From CANHVK01 sp044232905 (GTDB lineage: Bacteria > Bacteroidota > Bacteroidia > Flavobacteriales_D > Crocinitomicaceae): 22,864 bases of DNA. The translations under genes and the position numbers were made by a program. Positions 6,389-15,630 of the stretch are shown here, piece after piece (within the stretch, counting starts at the first letter, position 1; the number at the start of each line of letters is the position of its first letter). The notes under the pieces are model-generated. The model saw nothing but the letters and a program-made list of their open reading frames with translations, made no database searches and was not told the origin of the DNA. The stretch spans positions 1-22,864 of the forward strand of contig JBIIKZ010000034.1 of NCBI GenBank assembly GCA_044232905.1, read 5' to 3'.

Positions 6389-7575
6389 ATCCAAAAATAC
6401 TAAAACACATCCAAGAGAAGCCTGTAAAACTTTTAGAGAAAATAAATGGGTATCGAGAATTCTTGCATGCAAATCCTGAGCTTTCTTTTGAAGAATATAA
6501 TACCTGTGAATTTGTTGCATCAAAATTAATAGAATTAGGTATTCATACAGAAAAAGGAATTGGAAAAACTGGGGTAGTTGGACTAATAATGGCGGATCAT
6601 CACACATTATCAGATTCTTTTGTTGGTTTGCGCGCAGATTTAGATGCATTACCAATAAAAGAAGAAAATGAAGTGTCTTATAAGTCAACCGTTCCAGGAG
6701 TTATGCACGCTTGCGGACACGATGTCCACACAAGTATATTATTGGGAGTAGCAGAAATATTAAACGAAATTCGTAATGAATTAAAACATCCAATAAAATT
6801 AATTTTTCAACCTGGAGAAGAGAAAAACCCAGGAGGAGCTTCCATTCTTATTGAAGCTGGAGTGCTGACAAACCCAAAAGTTTCAAAAATGTATGCTTTA
6901 CATGTTTTTCCAGAGATGGAAGTCGGAAATGTTGGTTTTAAAGAAGGATTATACATGGCTTCTTGTGATGAGGTTTACATAACCATTCATGGCAAAGGAG
7001 GACATGGTGCTATGCCTCATCAATGTATCGACCCAATACTCATAGGTGCAAATATTGTAACTTCTTTACAACAAATTATAAGTCGTTCTTGTGACCCAAA
7101 AACTCCGAGTGTACTTTCCTTTGGTTATTTCGAGGGACTTGGAGCAACAAATATAATTCCATCAATCGTTCATCTTAAAGGAACTTTTAGAACAATGGAT
7201 GAGGCTTGGAGAAAAAAAGCATTAGAGCTGATAAAATATCAGGCTGAATCTATCGCACAAACATTTGGAGGAACTGTAGATGTGGTTATTAGTAATGGAT
7301 ATCCATGTCTTTATAATAATGAAGAACTCACAAAAAGTTTAAAAATAAAAAGCGAAGTGTTTTTTGGTCGTACACATGTGCAAGACCTACCGATTCGTTT
7401 AACATCGGAAGATTTTGCGTTCTACTCACAAAAAATACCAACTTGTTTTGTAAGACTTGGAGTTGGAAATACCGACAAAGGAATCACATTTGGTGTACAT
7501 CATCCTAAATTTGATATTGATATCCATGCTTTAATAACTGGAATGCAGTTGTTATCTCTTGCTTCTATTGATTAG
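6385..7575 (+). CDS. M20-family metal-dependent amidohydrolase (hippurate hydrolase-like)
   Basis: The 396-residue cytosolic enzyme belongs to the M20D group, which removes acyl groups from N-acyl amino acids or related amides. Metal-binding and catalytic motifs are intact: HACGHDVH (Cys110, His112), GEEKNPGGA (Glu145/Glu146), ALHVFPE (His173), the dimerisation-domain signature GKGGHGAMPHQ (about 204-213), and C-terminal SEDFAFY plus GVHHPKFD (His372/373). Length is normal for the family. There is no signal peptide. It is coupled by ATGA to the TauE-like permease, so the pair may hydrolyse and export (or import) one compound, which is an inference. Its TAG stop overlaps the TAA stop of the convergent PKD-protein gene. 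Confidence 0.93.
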   Translation: MNPKILKHIQEKPVKLLEKINGYREFLHANPELSFEEYNTCEFVASKLIELGIHTEKGIGKTGVVGLIMADHHTLSDSFVGLRADLDALPIKEENEVSYKSTVPGVMHACGHDVHTSILLGVAEILNEIRNELKHPIKLIFQPGEEKNPGGASILIEAGVLTNPKVSKMYALHVFPEMEVGNVGFKEGLYMASCDEVYITIHGKGGHGAMPHQCIDPILIGANIVTSLQQIISRSCDPKTPSVLSFGYFEGLGATNIIPSIVHLKGTFRTMDEAWRKKALELIKYQAESIAQTFGGTVDVVISNGYPCLYNNEELTKSLKIKSEVFFGRTHVQDLPIRLTSEDFAFYSQKIPTCFVRLGVGNTDKGITFGVHHPKFDIDIHALITGMQLLSLASID

Positions 7576-10500
7576 TTTTTAAGTACCGATATATTTCCCG
7601 TTTTCTTAAAAGAAGTTCCATCCAATAAAAAGCCATCTAAAATATAAAAATAGACACCATCAGCACAAACTTCTTTATTGTCATTTTTCCCATCCCACAT
7701 GACTAAATCTGTTTGATTTACTTTACGAAGTAGGATCGTTCCCCAACGATTAAAAACAGTAATATTATATTGCTTAAAAATTTGATCCGACAATTGAAAT
7801 TGATCATTTATGCCATCACCATTGGGCGTTATTACATTTGGGATATCACAATCATTGATAACCTTTATCATTTGTGAGGAAACATCGAAACAGCCTTTTG
7901 AATTTGTCACTTTTAATTCAATTGTTTTATCCCCGCTACTCACATATTGTTTCTTAATAGCGTTTTGAAAATTTGTGTAATAAATCGTTGTATCTCCTAA
8001 ATTCCAGTCCCAAGAAATAATATCATTCTTATTACTGGAGAAATCTGAAAAATCAACTAATTCACCCAATTTATAATTCTTATCCTCCTTATAGAATTTA
8101 GAAATTACACCTAAATCTGGAACAACAATACTATCTGTGTAATAAGTAACATTGCATCCTAAAGTGTCGGTCAAAATTACATAAGGAGAATACGCATTGT
8201 TTCCTAAAAAAGAATAATTAAAATGTGTAGAGTCACGAACAATTAAATCCTTACCTAAATACCAAGTTATTCCGGAAACATTTTCCATATCGGTTAGATC
8301 AAATATAAATTTTTGACCACATATCGAATCTGTTTTTATCCAGGAAGGTACCCCTTGAGGGCCCAAAATAGTTAAAAAATTTACAATTGTAGTATCTGAT
8401 TTACACCCAAATTCATCTACCAAAGCAAGAGATACAGAATACGTCCCTGGGAAAAAATAATTTACTTGTGGACTAAATAGATCCGATGTTTTCCCGGTCC
8501 AAAACTTCCAACTAGATGAATCAACTTTACCAATTGATTTTGTTGTATTTAGAAAAGTAGATGTAATTGGAGGACACTTAAATTCACCCAAATCATTTAT
8601 ATTGTTATTTAAAGGACTTGACAAAGTGTATGAAATCCCTGCTTGAGGATGTGAAACTTTAATAATTGACTCTTTTTTGTTTATACAAGAATTGGAATCA
8701 ATAACCGCTAACTCAACACGATGGGAAGTATATAATTGATTAGAAGGCTCTTGAAATGAAAAAATTAAACTATCTCCAAAATTAACCATATTATTATCCA
8801 CGATCCAAGAATTTAGACCGCCACTATTTTTTTGATTTATAGTTGCTCTAAATAATTCATTATTACAAATGAAATTTTGCATGGTAAATTCAGCACTTGG
8901 TTGTTTGATTTGAATTTTAACACTATCTCTAGATCTACAACCAAATTTATCTTCTACAATTAAAGTGGTATAATAATCCCCTAGCATAAAGTAATCCATC
9001 GATACCGAATCTGTTAGGTTATTAGTAGTATCTATCTTTGAAAAATTAGAATATGTCCAATAAAAAGAGCTTAAAGGAAACCCTCCAATTACTGGATACG
9101 AATTATTACCAAAATGAACACGCTTTCCTTTACACGTAATTTTTTTATCTGCTGAAATTGAACTAACAGGTAAAGCTAATACAGATATCCCTTTTGCTAA
9201 TTTCGTTGTATCCGAACAACCAACTGAATTCATAGGCACACCAAATATAGAATAAGATCCTGTTTTAGTATATGCATAACTAACAACATCCCCACTCAAT
9301 GTATTTCCATCCCCTAAAAGAAATGTAGAGAATTTTATTGGATGCAAAATAAACGTAGAGGAATTGTCCATAAGTTTAAAAGAAGATAAATTACAAACAG
9401 AATCTGTTCCAATAACTATATCTGGTTGAATCCATGAAATATGTACTTTTTTGGAAATTGTATCTGTACATCCACTAGTTAAATTATTTATTGTTTGTTT
9501 AATTGTATAAGTACCATAATCATTAAATAAATGGGATGTTGATGCTAAATTACTATCTGCCAAATTCACATTAGTAATAGTTGTTGAGTTCCCATCTCCA
9601 AACTCCCATTTTGTTTGAATATTATCCGATAAACTCGATTTTGATTTATCTTTCACATTTACTTTTACAGGTAAACTGCTTGGATTACAGTATAACTTCT
9701 GTACATCAAAAAAAGCTTTTGAAGGCTTCACTTCTACTGCATTATTTCTAATAATTGAATCCTTACAACCTCTAAACTCTACTAATAACTTAACATCATA
9801 AAAACCAATTCCTTGCGAGAAAACATGTTTAGGATTTACTTCATGCTCCAATTTGGAACTATCTCCAAAATCCCAGGTATATGTAACTTCTTCTTTCGTA
9901 TGTGGGGAATTAATTTGCACCTGTTGATAAAATGAAACATCCAAATTTTTACATGCAGAATTAGGATTATTAGAAAAATTCAATCCATCAATTCTACCTA
10001 CTTGAATCATTTTTTTAAAAATGGTATCCTTTGTACACTTATTTGCGGAAGTAACACTTAATTTAACATCATAAATTCCAGCGCTAAAATACTGGATTGG
10101 AGGAGATTTTTCATTGGATACTACCCCATTTCCAAAATCCCATTTCCATAGAACAAACGGATCATTTTTCACTGGATTTATAGAACTATCACTAAAAAAA
10201 ACGGCTAACTTTTCACACCCATTAACTACATTGGAATGAATAATTGCTGAAGGATGTGTAACAGATATTACATTTTCTTTTGTTTGTTTACCAACACAAC
10301 CATCTTTAAATGTAGCTTTTAATGTAATAGCATATTTCCCCTCCTTTTGATATACATGGACTGGATTTCTAATTGCCGATGTTGCTCCGTCCCCAAAGCC
10401 CCATTGACAAGTAGTTATCGAATCAGAAACTGAAAAATCACAAGACATTCCGGGACAAATAACTTCTTTTGAAACCTTAAAAAACGGTTTAGGTCCCTTA

Positions 10501-11831
10501 ACTAGAATAAAATTCTGCATCGTATTTTTCCCAATACACCCATTAGGCATTATACATTTCAGAGAAACTGTATAACTACTATCTTTCATATAGGTATGAA
10601 GTGGTGGATTATTACCAGAATACGTCGTACCGTCACCAAAATCCCAAACACAATTACTTAAAGAATCACTTTTAGCAGTTATTTTAACCTTACCGCCAGA
10701 ACATACTTGCGGTTTATCAACACTAAAAATCGGAACTGCACCTTGAATTTTAATAAAATTAGCATGTTGAATGTATCCAGTACATCCATTCGTACCTTTA
10801 CAAGTCAATGTAACTGTATAATTTCCAATATCTTCATAAGATTTCGTCGATGGCTTATTTCCGATATAAGTTGTATTATCACCAAAAAACCATTTAAAAT
10901 CCGTGTAAGCAAGTGTTTTAGAAGTAGTCTCTGTAAATTGAATTGGAGAACCGGGACATGCTATTTGTTTATTTGCTGTAAATGTTGGTAAAGGAGAAGG
11001 TTTAATTGTTATCGGTAGTGAAAATGTCGATTGACAATTTATTTTTTTAGAAAAAGCTTCTACTTTCAATATAAATTTACCCGATTGATTAACTGTAACA
11101 AACCCAGAATCTTTACTAGAAACAATCGAACCATTAATTACTTTCCAAAAAAGATTATCCAACGGATAATTTGCATTGACAAATAATTTTTTTGTTTCGC
11201 GCTCACAAAAAATATCTTCGCCTACAATTTTACCTTTAAAATCATACACCGAAATTTGTTTGGTCCGTTTCAAGGATGCATTACACGAAATTTTACTATT
11301 GATTAATTGTAATTTTATAGAAAATGTATCTTCTTTTGAAAAAAGAATTGAATCAGGCGAGCTCAAAGTACTTTTCACACCATTCCCAAAATCCCATGAA
11401 TAGGAAAATTCAGAAGGATTAATCGTTTTATTTACAACTTTGATTTTAGCAGGCAAATGACAATTATCTCCTAACAATTCAAAATCTATACTCGGGATAG
11501 GAATTACTTCAATATAATTTGTAATTCTTTTTTTTCCAGACAACCCATTTTTAGAAGTAACAAACAACTCAACTGTATAATTACCTATTTTAGAATATGT
11601 ATGACTTATAGCAGTCTTTCCTTCGATATTAACTATTATACCATCTCCAAAATCCCACAAAGACTTATCCAAAGAAGCATTTCCAGGTATTGTTTTATTT
11701 TCAAACAATACAGCAGAACCTAAACATACTTTTGTTGTATTTGTTTCAAAACTAACATTTGGAGCCTGAGCAAAAACAATAGAATTTAATCCTAAAACAA
11801 CGATAAAAAAAACAAACTTCCAATATCTCAT
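7572..11831 (-). CDS. Giant PKD-repeat surface protein with T9SS type-B sorting domain (paralogue 2)
   Basis: The 1419-residue secreted protein has a signal peptide (about 1-21, cut near VFAQ/AP), roughly 15 PKD-like modules, and a C-terminal gliding-motility-associated (CHU_C, type B) domain over the last 85 or so residues, with NVITPNGDGINDQF, FNRWG, WDGKN and DGVYFYIL. Canonical module cores read WDFGDG or WDFGNG (for example at about 59-64 and 146-151); others are degenerate. Type-B domains direct passage through the T9SS to the cell surface or medium. The start overlaps the stop of its paralogue by ATGA, so it is the second gene of an operon. It exceeds that paralogue by about two modules (residues about 365-530). 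A ligand-binding or adhesin role is inferred; no catalytic domain is visible. Confidence 0.92.
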   Translation of the reverse strand: MRYWKFVFFIVVLGLNSIVFAQAPNVSFETNTTKVCLGSAVLFENKTIPGNASLDKSLWDFGDGIIVNIEGKTAISHTYSKIGNYTVELFVTSKNGLSGKKRITNYIEVIPIPSIDFELLGDNCHLPAKIKVVNKTINPSEFSYSWDFGNGVKSTLSSPDSILFSKEDTFSIKLQLINSKISCNASLKRTKQISVYDFKGKIVGEDIFCERETKKLFVNANYPLDNLFWKVINGSIVSSKDSGFVTVNQSGKFILKVEAFSKKINCQSTFSLPITIKPSPLPTFTANKQIACPGSPIQFTETTSKTLAYTDFKWFFGDNTTYIGNKPSTKSYEDIGNYTVTLTCKGTNGCTGYIQHANFIKIQGAVPIFSVDKPQVCSGGKVKITAKSDSLSNCVWDFGDGTTYSGNNPPLHTYMKDSSYTVSLKCIMPNGCIGKNTMQNFILVKGPKPFFKVSKEVICPGMSCDFSVSDSITTCQWGFGDGATSAIRNPVHVYQKEGKYAITLKATFKDGCVGKQTKENVISVTHPSAIIHSNVVNGCEKLAVFFSDSSINPVKNDPFVLWKWDFGNGVVSNEKSPPIQYFSAGIYDVKLSVTSANKCTKDTIFKKMIQVGRIDGLNFSNNPNSACKNLDVSFYQQVQINSPHTKEEVTYTWDFGDSSKLEHEVNPKHVFSQGIGFYDVKLLVEFRGCKDSIIRNNAVEVKPSKAFFDVQKLYCNPSSLPVKVNVKDKSKSSLSDNIQTKWEFGDGNSTTITNVNLADSNLASTSHLFNDYGTYTIKQTINNLTSGCTDTISKKVHISWIQPDIVIGTDSVCNLSSFKLMDNSSTFILHPIKFSTFLLGDGNTLSGDVVSYAYTKTGSYSIFGVPMNSVGCSDTTKLAKGISVLALPVSSISADKKITCKGKRVHFGNNSYPVIGGFPLSSFYWTYSNFSKIDTTNNLTDSVSMDYFMLGDYYTTLIVEDKFGCRSRDSVKIQIKQPSAEFTMQNFICNNELFRATINQKNSGGLNSWIVDNNMVNFGDSLIFSFQEPSNQLYTSHRVELAVIDSNSCINKKESIIKVSHPQAGISYTLSSPLNNNINDLGEFKCPPITSTFLNTTKSIGKVDSSSWKFWTGKTSDLFSPQVNYFFPGTYSVSLALVDEFGCKSDTTIVNFLTILGPQGVPSWIKTDSICGQKFIFDLTDMENVSGITWYLGKDLIVRDSTHFNYSFLGNNAYSPYVILTDTLGCNVTYYTDSIVVPDLGVISKFYKEDKNYKLGELVDFSDFSSNKNDIISWDWNLGDTTIYYTNFQNAIKKQYVSSGDKTIELKVTNSKGCFDVSSQMIKVINDCDIPNVITPNGDGINDQFQLSDQIFKQYNITVFNRWGTILLRKVNQTDLVMWDGKNDNKEVCADGVYFYILDGFLLDGTSFKKTGNISVLKN
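10242..10739 (-). repeat. Two extra tandem PKD modules absent from the paralogue
   Basis: Residues of about 365-446 and 447-526 of the downstream giant protein are two consecutive modules, each with an early Cys, a W(D/G)FGDG core, and NGC or DGC followed by (I/V)G near the end. They resemble each other and the module just before them. The upstream paralogue goes directly from its fourth module to the equivalent of the seventh, and the length difference (166 residues) fits two modules. Boundaries are approximate, set by eye. Confidence 0.6.
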
Positions 11832-14800
11832 TTTAAATTTGATAAGAGTGATATATTTCCATTTTTAGTGAAAAATTTACCGTTTAATAATGTACCCTCT
11901 AATTTAAAAAAATAAACACCATCTTCCAATTTATAATCCTTCTCATCCATTCCATCCCAGACAAAAACACCCTTCTGATTTAATGAAGTGTAAACTTTAT
12001 TTCCCCATCGATTAAAAATAAACACCGAATAATTAGTAAAAATTTCATCAAAAAGAACTAATTTATCGTTTACTCCATCTCCATTTGGTGTTATTACATT
12101 TGGCACATCATAATCATCTAAAACTTCCAAAGAATGAACATCTTGATCTGAGCATCCGTTCTGATCCTTAATAGTTAGTAATACGATTTTTTTTCCACCT
12201 TTTAAATATTTATGAAGAATATCTTCATTTGTTATCGCTAAAATGGAGTCTTCATCCGATAAATTCCATTTCCATAAAACTAACTGCTCTTTTGGAGAAG
12301 AGTAATCTTTAAAAATAGTACTCTCTCCTATTTTGATTAAGTTTTTTTGAATTTCAAAACTTGCTTTAATTCCTTTATCAGGTATGTTAATCGTATCCAA
12401 AGGGTAAGTTACCTTACAACCTTCTAAATCTTTTAAAGTGACTGTTGGACCAAATTTTTGAATATTTAAATAAGAATGATTGAAAGACAATGAATCACCA
12501 ATAAATGTATCGTCATCTAATGACCAATAGATCGAAGTTACATTCTCTAATTTAGATAAGTTAAATTCGTAATTCTGACCACAAACATCTCCTAAACTGC
12601 TCCAACTTGAAACAGCTTTTGGTCCTAGAATAGTTAAAAAATCAATTAAAGTAGTATCTCCAAAACACCCATATTCATCCTTTGATTTTAAAGTAACAGA
12701 GTATGTACCTGGAAACAAATAGTTAATTGTCGGTTTATGATTGATTGCTTTTTTTCCTATTCCAAAACTCCAAAAGGAAGAGTCTATCTTACCAATCGAA
12801 GAAGTAATATCTTGGTATTTACTTTCTATCGGAGGACACTTAAATTCCCCTTTATCATTCATATTGTTCTCTATCTGACTCTTTAAATGATAGGATAAAT
12901 TAGCTTTAGGAAGCGAAACGGAAATAACATTTTCTTTTTTATTAGGACATCCATTTACATCGACTGAAGCCATAGAAATTTTATGATTGACAAAAATCTC
13001 ATTCGATTTATCTTGAAAAGAATATTTTAAAGTATCTTGATCAAAAGCAACTTGAACATTATCTATCAACCATGAATTTTTAGTTCCAGGAGCAGAATTT
13101 TTACAATACGTTATAAATACTTCGTTATTACAAACTATTGGTTTATATGCATACTCAGAATTAGGTTGTGTAATTTCAATTTGTACAGAATCTAAAAATG
13201 ATTTACATCCAAATTTATCTTTTACCTGTAAATAAGTATTAAATTTCCCGACTCCTTGATATAATTGTGATTTTACATCCGATAGGTTAAAAGTTGAATC
13301 TTTACTTTTTGTATATCCAAATGTCCAATAGTAAGAATTCAACGAAACACCATTACCTTGTTTGTGAGATTGATTAGAATAATAGATAATAGAACCTATG
13401 CACCCTATCTTTTTATCTGCAACGATAATTGCTTTTGGTAAATTAAGAACCGTCAAACTATCATATGGAATTGTATCAAAACACCCTACAGAATTTGTTG
13501 GAATCAATTTTATTTGAAACTTCCCGCTATTTTTATACATGTAGCTAGAATTCATACCCGAAACTTGACCGCCATCACCCGATAAAAATCTCCAGGAGGC
13601 CAAAGGGTGCTTTTGAAAAGTGGTACTGTTATCGTGGAATCCTGCTTCTGTATATTGACAAACAGAATCTTGATCAATTGTAAAACTAGGTTTTATCCAA
13701 GAAATATGAAACTCCCTTTTAGCGGTATCCACACAGCCAGTCGTATGATTGGTCACTGTCTGAACTGCTGTATAAGTTCCGTATGCCGTAAAAACTGAAT
13801 TCATTGAACCTAAAGCCACATTATTCATGTTTACTTTTGAAACTGTTCCTGTTTTACCATCTCCAAAAGACCAATCAACAGTTACATCATCTGTCTTTTT
13901 AGACTTTGATAAATCATTAAATGTTACACTTAAAGGCATTTTTGGATTACAATATAATTTCTGCACTTCAAATCTAGCTAAAGTAGGTTTTGTATATACC
14001 GCTTTAGGTATAAATACAGAATCTATACAACCTCTAAAATCAATTTTTAACTTAACATCAAAATAACCAGTATCAATACTATATGCATGGTTTGGATTGT
14101 TTTTAATCTCCTTAGTCCCATCACCAAATTCCCAACTATAAACTATTTCATCCGCAGTGTGTGGTGCAAGAATTGTTGACGCGTCTAAAAATTGAGTCGG
14201 TTTTTTTACACAAGCCGACTTTGGTTGTACGGTAAAATTTACTTTTTCAATTTTACCAACCTTAATAAAAGACTTAAAAACTGTGTCATTCAGACAATTA
14301 GTTAAAGTAGTTACTTTTAGTCTTATATCATATTTACCAATATCGTACGTCTGTTTAGGTGGTTTCTTTCCTTTAAAAGTCTTTCCATTTCCGAAATCCC
14401 ATTCCCATTTTACGATTGGATTTTCAATATCTGACATTATTGATGTATCTGAAAATTGGGTTGTTAACATTGAACAACCTTTCAATATATCAGCTGAAAT
14501 TTTAGGATGAGGACTACGCACTAAAATATATTTATCAATTTTATACTGACCAATACAACCATTTGTTCCTTTACACTCTAGTGATACCGAATAATCACCT
14601 TCTTTACTGTAAGACGTTGGTGAAGGATTTCTACCAGAGAAACTACCCTCCCCAAAATTCCACACAAAATTTGATCCTTCTGCTGTTGTATTTGTAAATT
14701 GAATCGGAAAATTTGGACATACTCTTAATTTATTTACGGAAAAACTTGGAGAAGGTAAAGGCTTTACTAATACTTTATAGGTTGCCTTTGCACTACAAGA

Positions 14801-15589
14801 AATGGAATTATCTGTCATAGTTACCGAAACGGTATAATTTCCTGGTTTTTTAAAAACACCAGTCATTGAGTCATTATTCCCACCAGTTGTTTGATTACCA
14901 AAATCCCACGAATATAAATCCACTTTTCGGTTTGGCTTAACAACTAAATCCGTAGAAGATTGCGCACAAATAGAATTCAATCCTATAATCGTCCCCTTAA
15001 AATCATAAATAATAATTGGTTTTGCTGTCGTCCCTGTTGCTCCAGAACAACCAGGAAAATTATTGGATAAAGTCAATGAAATAGAAAATGTTCCTGCTGA
15101 AGAAAAAACAATCGGAGCAGGTGAACTAGTTGTACTAGTTTGTCCATTTCCAAAATCCCACTTATACGAATAACCAGAACCAGAAGATGACTTATTGATA
15201 ATTGAAATAGTAGCAGGTAAAGTACACTTATCTCCTGCAAACTCAAAGTCTGCTTTTGGTAACGCTAAAACTTCAATATAATTTGTCTTTTTCCTTTGCC
15301 CAGTAACATTACTCTTTGAAATTACTAATAATTCGACGGTGTAAAAACCTGGAGAAGTATACGTATGTTCCGTACCATTTGTAGCTGAAACAGTACTAGT
15401 ATTACCATCACCAAAATCCCAAGAAGAAGTTTGAATGGATGAATTTCCAGAGATAGAGGAATTGGTAAAACTTATGGATGTACCTACACAAACCTTTGTA
15501 GTATTTGTGGAAAAATCTGCAATAGGAGCTTGGGAAAGTCCAAAAAAACTTACTAAAACAAAAATAAAAGTATTAATACACTGTTTCAT
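11828..15589 (-). CDS. Giant PKD-repeat surface protein with T9SS type-B sorting domain (paralogue 1)
   Basis: The 1253-residue protein has a signal peptide (MKQCINTFIF start, cleaved near GLSQ/AP), about 13 PKD-like modules such as WDFGDG and WDFGNG, and a C-terminal type-B sorting domain (about 1165-1253) with NVITPNGDGVNDKL, FNRWGNK, WDGMDE and DGVYFFKL. It aligns with the downstream paralogue along most of its length, including a shared N-terminus (NTTKVC) and a conserved late block around GEFKCPPI. The start at 15589 is chosen because it gives a clean signal peptide and has AGGAGA 8 bases before it; an in-frame ATG at 15655 would add 22 residues, break the signal peptide and overlap metH. 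The stop overlaps the next start by ATGA. Probably a cell-surface adhesin or matrix protein. Confidence 0.92.
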   Translation of the reverse strand: MKQCINTFIFVLVSFFGLSQAPIADFSTNTTKVCVGTSISFTNSSISGNSSIQTSSWDFGDGNTSTVSATNGTEHTYTSPGFYTVELLVISKSNVTGQRKKTNYIEVLALPKADFEFAGDKCTLPATISIINKSSSGSGYSYKWDFGNGQTSTTSSPAPIVFSSAGTFSISLTLSNNFPGCSGATGTTAKPIIIYDFKGTIIGLNSICAQSSTDLVVKPNRKVDLYSWDFGNQTTGGNNDSMTGVFKKPGNYTVSVTMTDNSISCSAKATYKVLVKPLPSPSFSVNKLRVCPNFPIQFTNTTAEGSNFVWNFGEGSFSGRNPSPTSYSKEGDYSVSLECKGTNGCIGQYKIDKYILVRSPHPKISADILKGCSMLTTQFSDTSIMSDIENPIVKWEWDFGNGKTFKGKKPPKQTYDIGKYDIRLKVTTLTNCLNDTVFKSFIKVGKIEKVNFTVQPKSACVKKPTQFLDASTILAPHTADEIVYSWEFGDGTKEIKNNPNHAYSIDTGYFDVKLKIDFRGCIDSVFIPKAVYTKPTLARFEVQKLYCNPKMPLSVTFNDLSKSKKTDDVTVDWSFGDGKTGTVSKVNMNNVALGSMNSVFTAYGTYTAVQTVTNHTTGCVDTAKREFHISWIKPSFTIDQDSVCQYTEAGFHDNSTTFQKHPLASWRFLSGDGGQVSGMNSSYMYKNSGKFQIKLIPTNSVGCFDTIPYDSLTVLNLPKAIIVADKKIGCIGSIIYYSNQSHKQGNGVSLNSYYWTFGYTKSKDSTFNLSDVKSQLYQGVGKFNTYLQVKDKFGCKSFLDSVQIEITQPNSEYAYKPIVCNNEVFITYCKNSAPGTKNSWLIDNVQVAFDQDTLKYSFQDKSNEIFVNHKISMASVDVNGCPNKKENVISVSLPKANLSYHLKSQIENNMNDKGEFKCPPIESKYQDITSSIGKIDSSFWSFGIGKKAINHKPTINYLFPGTYSVTLKSKDEYGCFGDTTLIDFLTILGPKAVSSWSSLGDVCGQNYEFNLSKLENVTSIYWSLDDDTFIGDSLSFNHSYLNIQKFGPTVTLKDLEGCKVTYPLDTINIPDKGIKASFEIQKNLIKIGESTIFKDYSSPKEQLVLWKWNLSDEDSILAITNEDILHKYLKGGKKIVLLTIKDQNGCSDQDVHSLEVLDDYDVPNVITPNGDGVNDKLVLFDEIFTNYSVFIFNRWGNKVYTSLNQKGVFVWDGMDEKDYKLEDGVYFFKLEGTLLNGKFFTKNGNISLLSNLK

Positions 15590-15597
15590 AAACCTAT

Positions 15598-15603
15598 TCT
15601 CCT
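15598..15603 (-). promoter_or_regulatory. Strong Shine-Dalgarno AGGAGA deciding the start at 15589
   Basis: On the minus strand AGGAGA ends 8 bases before the ATG at 15589. Clear Shine-Dalgarno sequences are rare in Bacteroidota and largely absent elsewhere in this window, so this one supports the chosen start over the ATG at 15655. Confidence 0.65.
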
Positions 15604-15630
15604 GTGAAAGAAAAATAAAGATACAAAAAA

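Noticed and set aside
7572..15589. CRISPR-like or satellite repeat array suggested by recurrent CCAAAATCCCA
   Set aside because: These short matches recur irregularly and encode the WDFG cores of PKD modules; spacing and flanks are not those of a repeat array.
15616..15623. TATCTTTA on the minus strand as a promoter for the PKD operon
   Set aside because: It is one base from the -7 consensus but has no -33 TTTG or TTG at the right distance, so it is too weak to list.
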